Source: Candidatus Parcubacteria bacterium | GTDB taxonomy: Bacteria; Patescibacteriota; Saccharimonadia; Saccharimonadales; Saccharimonadaceae | Assembly (NCBI GenBank): GCA_023432475.1 | Contig: JAEYUN010000006.1 | Span: forward strand, 1-41,812 | Direction of reading: 5' to 3' | Length of the DNA: 41,812 bases | Shown: one piece after another, positions 1 to 7,283 of the stretch | Layout of the letters: the number at the start of each line of letters is the position of its first letter | Position numbering within the stretch: the stretch's first letter is position 1 | Program-made: the position numbers and the translations under genes | The notes under the pieces: generated by a model | Told to the model about the DNA's origin: nothing | Seen by the model: the letters and a program-made list of their open reading frames with translations, nothing else | Database searches by the model: none

Positions 1-1145
1 GGCAAAAATTCGAGCACGCCTTCTTGCTGGACGGCAGCACGTAGGTCGCGCAGTGTGGTGCGTACCGGTGCGAGGTCAAGCACTGACACGGCGTTGCCCT
101 CTATACACAGCCTGATGAGCGATGAACAACCATTCAAATTTATGTCTGTGACATTTGATTCGAAACATTCGATGTATTCCAGCGCTGAACAGCCAGTGAA
201 ATCCAGACTCCCTGCCATCGATCCATTTGCCGCCAGAAACCGTTTGAGGCCGGTGAGATATTTAAGCCCAGTGATTGCGCTCACCGGTTGGGCTACGCGG
301 TCATACGCAGCACCGATATTGTACCGTCCGGCATCGTCGTTGTGGTTGAATCCGAAGTTTAGGGTTGTCAAATCTGCCCGCTCACTAATCGACATAGTCA
401 CGGCGTGCGAACCACCGGTTGCCCATGTGATGGAAGGCACGAGGTTAGTACCCGCAACAGTTGCACCGTCAGATTGCCATTCCACCACAGCTGTTGAACC
501 AGCGGCAAGTTCGATTTGAGGGCTAAAACTCGTACCGGTCACCATCATAGTCACGGTCGCACTGGAGCCCGGCCATATTTCAGTCTCACCGGACATAACG
601 CGGAGCACCTGTGTCGCCCCGGCCCGAATACCTATTACGCCGGGGATTGACTCTGCCGGCGGGTCTGGTTCGGATGCATCGGTATAATCCACAACTATCG
701 CCAAATAATCGGCTTGGACTGTTGGTCCATCTGCATCGGCATAGGCACGAAGGTAAGCTGTAGTGAGTGCATTTACCGCCGACGGCGTCCAGGCCGTCAA
801 GGTTGCCGGATCGGTCGCAAACGGAAAATCCATGTACACCCAATCCGTACTCGATAAGTTCTGTGTAGCAGCCATATACGTCGCAGTAAAGCCGCATCGA
901 ACAATCCGTACGCCAGCAGTAGCCAAACGCACTTTTGCTCTCACGACTACATTATTTATCGTAGCCTCGGCGGGAATAGTAAAACTAGAAGCGAGCGCTA
1001 AAATACCCGAGGCGGTGTTGCTGGTGGGGCTTGATTCTACGTACGTGCCGTCGTCCGTGGCCAATAAAGCGGCACCCGTCGCACCCGTAGGTGTCCAGAA
1101 CTGTAAAACCGCAGTTGGACTAATCGCACGAACCTGAACGGCCAT
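1..1145 (-). CDS. Phage-tail-like / surface leucine-rich-repeat protein, C-terminus cut off by the window edge
   Basis: The reading frame opens at an ATG (1145-1143) and stays free of stops to position 1, giving at least 381 residues, so the protein is partial. Residues 1 to about 155 look like an all-beta domain rich in Thr, Ala and Val. A short motif follows (GATQVLRVMSGETEIWP) that resembles the repeated 'Gxx-V-x-(Y/V)-x-G-x-x-x-V/I-W-P' element of phage minor tail proteins. The visible end, from about residue 290, is a degenerate leucine-rich repeat with Cys and Asn at regular positions (CSALEYIECFES, then INLNGCSSLIRLCIEG). There is no signal peptide. It begins 4 bp after the collagen-like gene, with no clear Shine-Dalgarno, so it is probably co-transcribed and possibly translationally coupled. 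Role as part of a fibre or adhesin is inference. Confidence 0.72.
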   Translation of the reverse strand, partial: MAVQVRAISPTAVLQFWTPTGATGAALLATDDGTYVESSPTSNTASGILALASSFTIPAEATINNVVVRAKVRLATAGVRIVRCGFTATYMAATQNLSSTDWVYMDFPFATDPATLTAWTPSAVNALTTAYLRAYADADGPTVQADYLAIVVDYTDASEPDPPAESIPGVIGIRAGATQVLRVMSGETEIWPGSSATVTMMVTGTSFSPQIELAAGSTAVVEWQSDGATVAGTNLVPSITWATGGSHAVTMSISERADLTTLNFGFNHNDDAGRYNIGAAYDRVAQPVSAITGLKYLTGLKRFLAANGSMAGSLDFTGCSALEYIECFESNVTDINLNGCSSLIRLCIEGNAVSVLDLAPVRTTLRDLRAAVQQEGVLEFL

Positions 1146-1149
1146 ATAA

Positions 1150-2058
1150 CTAGCCAGCGTCCTTGATGAAATAAATCACATTACTATCGTACGTACCGAG
1201 TGCATCGTATTCGGCCTGCGTACCCTGCCATAGGCCGGTTAATGTACTAGAGGTCACCATGCCACTGTGTGTATGGTTGCCTGCAGCCGCCGTACTCACC
1301 GTGGTGCCAATTGCCAGGTTAGAAGTACCGGCACCGATAGCCGCTCGGGCCGCTGCGGCATCAGCTCCAGCCGCAATCACTGCGGGTTTGTCAGTAATAC
1401 CCGCCCAAGACGTAGTACCAGCAGCTCCAGTTGCGCCGGTTTGGCCAGTTGCGCCGGTCGCTCCAGTAGCGCCAGCGGTTCCTGCCGTCCCTGGGGTACC
1501 GCTTGCACCAGTGGCGCCAGTCACACCCGCAGTACCATTGGTACCAGTTGGGCCGGTCGGTCCTGTTGCACCGGCTGGACCCCGCACCTCTCCTACATCA
1601 GTCCATGAAGAACCTGACCATACATGCAGATGTCCATCGTCCTCAGTAATATATCCTTCGCCGGCATCACCAAGAGTCAGAGTAGGTAGCGCAGTTGCAT
1701 TTGCTACCGAACCGGCAATGGTCACTGAAGTTCCATCAGCACCAGCTGGGCCTTGCGGGCCGGTCGGACCGCTAGGCCCTGGGCTACCGCTAGCACCAGT
1801 AGCGCCAGCAGAACCAGCCACACCGCTAGCACCAGTAGCGCCAGCAGAACCAGCTGGCCCTTGCGGACCGGTTGGGCCGGTAGCTCCTTGCTGGCCAGCC
1901 ACGACATTTATTTTGTCGACTACGGCTGAATCGAGCTGTGTTTCCGTAATGACATTATCACGCAAACTGCCGTCCGGATTATGAACCTGAGAAAGATATT
2001 CGTTGAGGATATCACCCCACGTGCCTTGGTCGGAGCCAGGTTGCGGTAATCGTGCCAT
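1150..2058 (-). CDS. Collagen-like fibre protein (phage tail fibre or adhesin type)
   Basis: This is a 302-aa protein built in blocks. Residues 1-55 form an N-terminal head that starts MARLPQPGSDQGTWGDILNE. Two Gly-X-Y collagen-like runs follow (about 57-110 and 160-215) around a roughly 50-residue globular insert containing GHLHVWSGSSWTDVG. Next comes a stretch containing ITDKP and ARAAIGAGTS, and the C-terminus carries NHTHSG and WQGTQAEYDAL. The insert, the 'KPAVIAAG..ARAAIGAG' stretch and the C-terminal knob are typical of phage tail-fibre proteins, while Gly-X-Y runs form trimeric stalks. A trimeric receptor-binding or attachment fibre is therefore the best reading. It has no signal peptide or sortase motif, which favours a tail-like structure over a secreted adhesin. 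The start ATG overlaps the stop of a 22-aa ORF as TAATG. Confidence 0.8.
   Translation of the reverse strand: MARLPQPGSDQGTWGDILNEYLSQVHNPDGSLRDNVITETQLDSAVVDKINVVAGQQGATGPTGPQGPAGSAGATGASGVAGSAGATGASGSPGPSGPTGPQGPAGADGTSVTIAGSVANATALPTLTLGDAGEGYITEDDGHLHVWSGSSWTDVGEVRGPAGATGPTGPTGTNGTAGVTGATGASGTPGTAGTAGATGATGATGQTGATGAAGTTSWAGITDKPAVIAAGADAAAARAAIGAGTSNLAIGTTVSTAAAGNHTHSGMVTSSTLTGLWQGTQAEYDALGTYDSNVIYFIKDAG
1786..1854. repeat. 33-nt perfect direct repeat, 36-nt period, in the collagen stalk
   Basis: Positions 1786-1818 and 1822-1854 are identical 33-mers, which encode two copies of a Gly-Ser-Ala-Gly-Ala-Thr-Gly-Ala-Ser-Gly type segment. The 12-codon period keeps the frame, so slippage here would lengthen or shorten the stalk without disrupting the gene. 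Confidence 0.9.
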
Positions 2059-2126
2059 TATTTTATTACCCCTGTGTCACCATAACCTAAGTCAGTTATC
2101 GCAACTATTTCTGGCGCTAAAATCAT
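2058..2126 (-). CDS. Possible 22-aa leader ORF upstream of the collagen-like gene
   Basis: An ATG at 2126-2124 opens a 22-codon frame (MILAPEIVAITDLGYGDTGV, then IK) that stops at TAA 2060-2058. That TAA shares one base with the ATG of the fibre gene (TAATG), which suggests termination-reinitiation coupling. A purine-rich AGAGGTAG sequence lies just upstream of the ATG. It may be a real leader peptide, a remnant of a larger head domain, or chance. I do not recognise a family. Confidence 0.4.
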   Translation of the reverse strand: MILAPEIVAITDLGYGDTGVIK

Positions 2127-2173
2127 TTTCTACCTCTACCCTCTCTTAACCGTACGTCAATTGGTTTGCTTTA

Positions 2174-2202
2174 ATCATAGAGTTTATGTTTTAGAGTGTC
2201 AA
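2174..2202 (-). promoter_or_regulatory. Sigma70-type promoter of the fibre cassette
   Basis: On the minus strand TTGACA (2202-2197), a 17-bp spacer and TATGAT (2179-2174) form a near-consensus promoter. Transcription would start near 2167, leaving about 40 nt before the 22-aa ORF. It is the best full -35/-10 promoter in the window and drives the fibre genes. Confidence 0.75.
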
Positions 2203-2215
2203 TAAAATTGTACGC

Positions 2216-2221
2216 TATACT
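2216..2221 (+). promoter_or_regulatory. -10 element (TATACT) for the SpoU methyltransferase gene
   Basis: TATACT ends 8 nt before the ATG at 2230, so the transcript would be essentially leaderless. No good -35 is visible. It lies divergently from the fibre-cassette promoter. Confidence 0.55.
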
Positions 2222-2229
2222 AATTGTCG

Positions 2230-2727
2230 ATGACCCAACCTAATATAATTTTGATTACTCATAATATTCGCTCGACTCATAACATTGGTTCACTTTTCCG
2301 CACGGCCGAAGGATGCGGTGTAGAAAAAATCATTATCAGTGGCTACAGTCCATACCCTACTCAACCTAACGACAAACGACTACCTCATATTAGCAACAAG
2401 CTAACTCAACAAATTCATAAAACCGCTTTAGGGGCCGAGACAATAGTACCGTTCGAATACTGCCCAAACCCACCCCTGCAGAAACTAAGAACTGAAGGTT
2501 ATCGAATTGTCGCTCTAGAACAGGCTAGTAATTCGATAAATCTATATGACTTCAAGCCCGCCAACAAACTGGCTCTTTTGGTAGGCGAAGAAGTTTATGG
2601 TGTTGAACCTAATCTACTAGCACTAAGTGACGACATAATTGAAATTCCTATGCGTGGACAAAAAGAATCATTTAACGTAAGTGTGGCTACCGGTATGGCA
2701 CTCTACGAAATGTGCCTCAGACGCTAA
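2230..2727 (+). CDS. SpoU/TrmH-family RNA 2'-O-methyltransferase
   Basis: This is a 165-aa protein of the SPOUT superfamily, which methylates a ribose 2'-OH in tRNA or rRNA using S-adenosylmethionine bound in a C-terminal knot. The family motifs are in order: NIGSLFRTAEGCGV (motif 1, about residues 19-32), LLVGEEVYGV (motif 2, about 119-128) and IPMRGQKESFNVSVATG (motif 3, about 140-156). The catalytic Asn/Arg region and knot are therefore present. It has the minimal-domain length, without the N-terminal substrate-binding domain of RlmB. A TTG at 2224 is in frame, but the ATG at 2230 is preferred because it sits 8 nt after a -10 element. Its stop is 1 bp from the convergent dnaE stop. The target nucleotide cannot be read from sequence. 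Confidence 0.88.
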   Translation: MTQPNIILITHNIRSTHNIGSLFRTAEGCGVEKIIISGYSPYPTQPNDKRLPHISNKLTQQIHKTALGAETIVPFEYCPNPPLQKLRTEGYRIVALEQASNSINLYDFKPANKLALLVGEEVYGVEPNLLALSDDIIEIPMRGQKESFNVSVATGMALYEMCLRR

Positions 2728-2728
2728 T

Positions 2729-5700
2729 TTACTTAACGACAACACAGTCTTCACCGTAGAGCGCCGCCACCAACGAGCGCAACTCGTCTGTGGGATCAAT
2801 TTTAAAAGGTAGGCGCAGAGCAGATTTTTTGTCGTCACCCAGCACCAATATAATCTCATTATCTCCAGGTGATTGATTAAGGTAAGTCTTAAGTTGTTTT
2901 AGGGAATCGTGATCGTCGGGTTGCTTGACGTGAACAAACATCTTCCTAGGTCGATCATCAACCGGTATGTAACTTATATTGGACGGTTCGATCACAGCTG
3001 TGCCAGCGGACGCACTTTTAGGCTTGGATAGTTTCGGTGTTTTCATTTTTTTACCTGATTTTTGGTAGTTGTCTAATTCGTCATTCGTTACGAAAACAAT
3101 TTCATCAGCAATAATCTTTGCTTCACCCAATGTATTGCCGTCTCGATCTGTGCTCGAAATTTTACCAGTCGCCTTGAGAACAACATCTTGTATCAGTTGT
3201 TCGCCTACAGACTCATAGAGTTTAGGAAAAACAATAACTTCGCCTTCGCCAGTTTTGTCTTCAACTCTCAAAAATGCCATTTTGCTACCATTTTTAGTTG
3301 TGATAGCCCGAATCGAGCTAAGTACTCCGCCGACCGTCACAGTCCTACGATCATGACCCACCTCAAGACTAGTCAACGACACTGTTTGTTCGGCAAAGTA
3401 ATCGTCGTATTTATCTAGTGGGTGGGCGCTGAGGTAAAGACCCAGCAGCTCACGTTCCCATTGCAGCTGTTCTCTTTCATGATATTGCTCAGGTGCTGTT
3501 TCAATTTTGATATCTGGTACACTAACCGCTTCTTGTAAACCGCCGAACAGGTCTGCTTGGTTTGTATCGGCATCTTTTTGGATGCGCGACGCGTAGGCTA
3601 CAATTGTATCGAGGTTAAATAGCAGATCAGATCGCGAAGCGAACTGGTCGAACGCACCAGCTTTAATGAGTGATTCCCAAGCTTTGCGGTTGAATCGATT
3701 AGTCGACACGCGTCGCGCAAAATCGCTAACGCTTTTAAATACACCGTCCGCTTGCCTTGTGCGTAATATCTCCTCAACAGCAGAGGAGCCGACACCCTTA
3801 ACAGCTGCCATGCCAAAACGGATAGTGTTCTCGTTAGGCACGACCGCGAACTCTACGAAAGACTGATTAACGTCGGGTGGCAACACCGTCAGGCCGGCAT
3901 GCTTACATTCAGCAATCTCAATCGCCAACCGGTCGACATCGTCAGCGTCGCTGGTCATCAACGCCGCCATGAAAGCGTCTGGGTAATGCGCTTTAAGATA
4001 AGCTGTCCAATAAGCAATCAGCCCGTAGCAAGCGGCGTGTGATTTGTTAAAACAATAAGCAGCAAAATCTTCAAGCTGTTTCCAAAATTTTTCCATGTCG
4101 GCTCTGTCAGCACCCGAAACCTCAATTGCACCCTCGATAAAGCGAGTTCTCATTTTGGCCATCACCTCTGGAATCTTTTTACCAATTCCCTTGCGCAAGG
4201 TGTCGGCTTCGCCGCCCGTAAAGCCACACATTTCTTTAGATATCTGCATGACCTGCTCCTGATAAACCAACACACCATAAGTGTTTGATAGAGCGTTTTC
4301 CATCTTCGGATGAAAATAACTAATTTCTCGCTCGCCATGCTTGCGCTTGATGAAATCGTCAATAAACTGCATCGGGCCAGGACGATAAAGTGCCACCATG
4401 GCAACGATATCGTCAAACACGGTCGGTTTGAGCTCTTTCAAATAACGTTTCATACCAGCCGACTCGAGCTGGAAAACACCAGTAGTGTCACCGCGTTGGA
4501 ATAGATCGTAAGTCGGCTTATCATCAAGCGGTATTTCACCCAACTCAATATCGTTGCCGTACACCTTTTTAATGATTCGAAGGGCATTTTTAATGATAGA
4601 TAAGTTAGATAGTCCCAGAAAATCCATTTTAAGCAGCCCTAGATCTTCAATCGGACCCATCGGGAATTGCGTCGCCACCACTCCCTTTTGGGCCATCTCA
4701 AGTGGGGTGAACTTAACAATGTCATCGGGCGCGATCACGACACCAGCAGCATGGACGCCATGCGAACGAATAGTACCCTCTAGACGAACCGCAAAATCAA
4801 TAACTTTTTTAGCGTTTGGATTAGTATCATATTCCTTCTTCAGATCGGGGTCTTTTTCAACACTAACCTTCAGGGGGATGTGCCGACCTTGAACGGGTGG
4901 TGGAATTAATTTCGCCAAACGATCAGCCTCACCGTAAGGAACTTCCAACACTCTTGCAACATCACGTACTGCGGCGCGTGCCGCCATCTTACCAAAAGTT
5001 GCAATATTAGCCACCCGCTCCGAACCGTATTTCTCAACGCAATACTTAATCACTTCGTCGCGCCTAGTGTCTTGGATGTCAATGTCGATATCGGGCATTG
5101 ATATGCGATCGGGGTTTAAGAAACGTTCAAAGAGCAGGTCATAGTGCAACGGATCAAGCTCGGTGATACGCAATGCATAAGCAATGATTGAACCGGCCGC
5201 CGAACCGCGTCCTGGCCCAAACACAATGCCGTGGTCTTTCCCCCAGTTGATAAAATCCTGGACAATCAAAAAATAGCCGTTGAAGCCCATATTATCAATG
5301 ATGCCCAGTTCATAGTCTACTCTTTCGGTTATCTCTTTGCTCAACATGTTCCTGGCGACTTTTTCCTCAATATTCACCGCTTTGTCGCGTGAAACTTCGC
5401 TATAGCGGTTAACCAGCCCGCTCCAGACTAGTTGGTGGAGATAGCTTTTCTCGGTCATACCCTTAGGCACTGGGAAACGTGGAATCAATATCTTGCCAAA
5501 CTCCAGCTCAACATTGCATCGGTCGGCTATGACTTTGGTGTTCTTGATAACTTCAGGATGCTTATCACCCCAGCGCGCTATCACATCTTTCGGATCGCTT
5601 ACATGCAAGTGAAAATCTGTCAACGACATCCGGTCTTGGTCGGACATAAATGAGCCCGTACCGACACAAAGCAATATCTCATGAGCTTCTTGATCATTCG

Positions 5701-6370
5701 GCTGGACGTAATGTGCGTCGCTAGTCACCACACACGGTATATTCAGTTCGTCAGCCAACTTCAAAATCTGTTTATTATTTTTTTTCTGTAGCTCGTTCTC
5801 GTCGTGATCCTGAATCTCAAGATAATACCTGTCACCAAAGACGTCTTTATACCACTGGGCTACCGACTTAGCACCATTATAATCATCATTCTGTAGGCGT
5901 TCGCCAACTTCACCCCCCAGACACGCGCTGAGAGCAATTAAACCTTCGTTATATTGCATTAGTAAATCATGGTCAATCCGAGGCTTGTAATACATGCCTT
6001 CCAGGTTAGCTATCGTGCTGAGTTTCATGAGATTCTGATAGCCAATGTTATTCATGGCAAGCAATATCAAATGATAGCGAGCTTTATCACGCGCTGGATC
6101 ACGGTCGCTAATGCTGCGAGCAGCTACATAGGTCTCAATACCTATAATCGGTTTGACACCCTCAGCTTTGCACGCTTTATAAAACTCAATTGCACCAGAT
6201 AGCGTACCGTGGTCAGTAATCGCCACGGCTTGCATGCCGGTTGCTTTGACCCGGTCAACAAGCTCGTCGACCTTAGTCATACCATCTAAAAGACTATGAT
6301 GCGTGTGATTGTGCAGATGCACATAATCAGACGCTAACAAAGCCGAAGACTTGTTTTTACCCTCACTCAT
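2729..6370 (-). CDS. dnaE: DNA polymerase III alpha subunit
   Basis: This 1213-aa protein is the replicative C-family polymerase. The N-terminal PHP domain (about 15-280) keeps the nine metal-binding positions of proofreading DnaE enzymes: H20, H22, D29, H54, E79, H100, C150, D218 and H220. The palm holds FGPGRGSAAGS and the catalytic aspartates in MPDIDIDIQD. Fingers, helix-hairpin-helix and an OB fold (near VTVGGVLSSIRAITTKNGSK) follow, then a short C-terminal tail. There is no fused DnaQ-like exonuclease domain. The gene has its own leaderless promoter after the small envelope operon and converges with the SpoU gene. The intact PHP site suggests self-proofreading, which is inference from the residues. 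Confidence 0.97.
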   Translation of the reverse strand: MSEGKNKSSALLASDYVHLHNHTHHSLLDGMTKVDELVDRVKATGMQAVAITDHGTLSGAIEFYKACKAEGVKPIIGIETYVAARSISDRDPARDKARYHLILLAMNNIGYQNLMKLSTIANLEGMYYKPRIDHDLLMQYNEGLIALSACLGGEVGERLQNDDYNGAKSVAQWYKDVFGDRYYLEIQDHDENELQKKNNKQILKLADELNIPCVVTSDAHYVQPNDQEAHEILLCVGTGSFMSDQDRMSLTDFHLHVSDPKDVIARWGDKHPEVIKNTKVIADRCNVELEFGKILIPRFPVPKGMTEKSYLHQLVWSGLVNRYSEVSRDKAVNIEEKVARNMLSKEITERVDYELGIIDNMGFNGYFLIVQDFINWGKDHGIVFGPGRGSAAGSIIAYALRITELDPLHYDLLFERFLNPDRISMPDIDIDIQDTRRDEVIKYCVEKYGSERVANIATFGKMAARAAVRDVARVLEVPYGEADRLAKLIPPPVQGRHIPLKVSVEKDPDLKKEYDTNPNAKKVIDFAVRLEGTIRSHGVHAAGVVIAPDDIVKFTPLEMAQKGVVATQFPMGPIEDLGLLKMDFLGLSNLSIIKNALRIIKKVYGNDIELGEIPLDDKPTYDLFQRGDTTGVFQLESAGMKRYLKELKPTVFDDIVAMVALYRPGPMQFIDDFIKRKHGEREISYFHPKMENALSNTYGVLVYQEQVMQISKEMCGFTGGEADTLRKGIGKKIPEVMAKMRTRFIEGAIEVSGADRADMEKFWKQLEDFAAYCFNKSHAACYGLIAYWTAYLKAHYPDAFMAALMTSDADDVDRLAIEIAECKHAGLTVLPPDVNQSFVEFAVVPNENTIRFGMAAVKGVGSSAVEEILRTRQADGVFKSVSDFARRVSTNRFNRKAWESLIKAGAFDQFASRSDLLFNLDTIVAYASRIQKDADTNQADLFGGLQEAVSVPDIKIETAPEQYHEREQLQWERELLGLYLSAHPLDKYDDYFAEQTVSLTSLEVGHDRRTVTVGGVLSSIRAITTKNGSKMAFLRVEDKTGEGEVIVFPKLYESVGEQLIQDVVLKATGKISSTDRDGNTLGEAKIIADEIVFVTNDELDNYQKSGKKMKTPKLSKPKSASAGTAVIEPSNISYIPVDDRPRKMFVHVKQPDDHDSLKQLKTYLNQSPGDNEIILVLGDDKKSALRLPFKIDPTDELRSLVAALYGEDCVVVK

Positions 6371-6378
6371 CTTTACTA

Positions 6379-6387
6379 ATTATACCA
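6379..6387 (-). promoter_or_regulatory. Extended -10 (TGGTATAAT) of dnaE
   Basis: TATAAT is preceded by TGG and ends 8 nt before the dnaE ATG, giving a leaderless transcript. Confidence 0.7.
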
Positions 6388-6390
6388 CTG

Positions 6391-6687
6391 CTATCTGGTA
6401 GAGGGCACAGTCTCAATAATCCTATCGACACCGTCACCTATAACCGGCAGGTCGATAAACCATGACAGAATATAGACCACCAAGGCGAGAACAACCGTCC
6501 CACCCAAAGCGCTGCCCAGGCCAAAGAATAACCCGCGAACAAAGTTGAGTTTGTATATGCGCGCTTTATTTTTATAAAAGTCTTCAAATAAGGGTTGAAC
6601 TGCTTCGTCTTGCAAACGCGCCTCACGACGCTTACACCTCTGGGCTCGCCACGACTGAAATCTTTCCCTTAAGGTCTTCCGGCCCAC
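6391..6687 (-). CDS. DUF5665-type small membrane protein
   Basis: This 98-aa protein starts with GTG. It has a highly basic N-terminus (RRERF/KRREAR-type residues, about 1-25), a linker containing YKNKARIYKLNFVRGLFFG, then one long hydrophobic segment (about 50-78) rich in Gly. The pattern 'N-x-x-RG-x-x-x-GLGS-x-x-GGT' before the membrane segment matches DUF5665 proteins, whose function is unknown. It lies 7 bp after the YtxH-like gene in a three-gene operon of small envelope proteins upstream of dnaE. Nothing in the sequence points to an enzymatic role. Confidence 0.65.
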   Translation of the reverse strand: MGRKTLRERFQSWRAQRCKRREARLQDEAVQPLFEDFYKNKARIYKLNFVRGLFFGLGSALGGTVVLALVVYILSWFIDLPVIGDGVDRIIETVPSTR

Positions 6688-6694
6688 CGTTTAA

Positions 6695-6976
6695 CTACTT
6701 GTCCGTGTCTTTATTAAAGCCTTCTTTGGCGCCTTTAACGGCATTCTCAGCTTTTTTGCGCAGCGTGTCGGCTTTGTCTTCAACGTCTTTCTTGACGCCT
6801 TCTGCTTGCCGCTTGACTTTCTTAGCGGTCTTCTCAGTCTCCGATTTGATGTTATTTACCTTTTTTTTCAAATCTTCACGCGTTTCCTTGCCGCTCTTCG
6901 GCGCTGTTAAAAACGCCGCTACCGCACCGATTGCCGCACCGATAACTGCCCCTAAAGCAAATTTACCTTTTGACAT
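6695..6976 (-). CDS. YtxH-domain small protein
   Basis: This 93-aa protein has an N-terminal glycine-zipper membrane segment (GAVIGAAIGAVAAFLTAP, about residues 9-26). The remainder is a highly charged Lys/Glu/Asp helix likely to be a coiled coil. This is the YtxH (general stress protein) architecture, a membrane-anchored late-embryogenesis-like helix linked to stress in Firmicutes. AGGAGG lies 9 nt upstream of the ATG and overlaps the end of the preceding gene, so the three small genes are one operon. The function in this organism is unknown. Confidence 0.75.
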   Translation of the reverse strand: MSKGKFALGAVIGAAIGAVAAFLTAPKSGKETREDLKKKVNNIKSETEKTAKKVKRQAEGVKKDVEDKADTLRKKAENAVKGAKEGFNKDTDK

Positions 6977-6981
6977 CTTTT

Positions 6982-7236
6982 TTAGTCCTCCTTATTTTTC
7001 GCTTTATACTTCTTAATCTGGTCGGATATTAACTGAGCGATGAAAGCCGGCGAGACCAATTTGGCAGCCGTAGAGACTATTTCACTAACATTCTCGACAG
7101 CGGTTTTAGTTGTTGTAGTAATCCGTTTAATTTGACTGGTAACCCGCAACAACTGTACCGTCAAAATAGTCGCAAGCACTAGAAAGACGGCGAGGAAGAT
7201 TGAGAGAATTATAACTAGTATTTCCATTGCGTCCAT
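6982..7236 (-). CDS. Small membrane-anchored protein with DUF948-like layout
   Basis: This 84-aa protein is the first gene of the DUF948-like/YtxH/DUF5665 operon. Residues 5-30 form one transmembrane helix (LVIILSIFLAVFLVLATIL). It is followed by a Thr-rich amphipathic helix (ITTTTKTAVENVSEIVSTAA) and a lysine-rich tail. This resembles DUF948 proteins, which often accompany YtxH proteins, but the match is by layout only. The start could be the ATG at 7236 or an in-frame ATG at 7227. The former is kept because it is 27 nt from a -10 and follows a weak AAGGAAT site. Confidence 0.6.
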   Translation of the reverse strand: MDAMEILVIILSIFLAVFLVLATILTVQLLRVTSQIKRITTTTKTAVENVSEIVSTAAKLVSPAFIAQLISDQIKKYKAKNKED

Positions 7237-7269
7237 ATATTTGATTCCTTTTTATATTCTTACATACTA

Positions 7270-7278
7270 ATAATAGCA
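7270..7278 (-). promoter_or_regulatory. Extended -10 (TGCTATTAT) of the small envelope-protein operon
   Basis: TGC plus TATTAT on the minus strand lies 33 nt upstream of the ATG at 7236, just after the galU-like stop. It leaves a leader of about 27 nt. Confidence 0.5.
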
Positions 7279-7283
7279 CTTTA

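Noticed and set aside
55..1137. Plus-strand frames at 55-519 and 763-1137
   Set aside because: Both are shadows of the minus-strand leucine-rich-repeat gene, with no start context or recognised motif.
1741..1880. Short tandem repeats that could look like a CRISPR array
   Set aside because: The repeats are in frame, 36 nt apart with only 3 nt between copies, and encode Gly-X-Y. There are no spacers and no cas genes.
1259..1984. Plus-strand 241-codon frame rich in Ala, Pro and Val inside the collagen-like gene
   Set aside because: It is the antisense of the Gly-X-Y codons (Gly/Ala/Thr become Pro/Ala/Val), with no start context or family match. The minus frame carries tail-fibre motifs.
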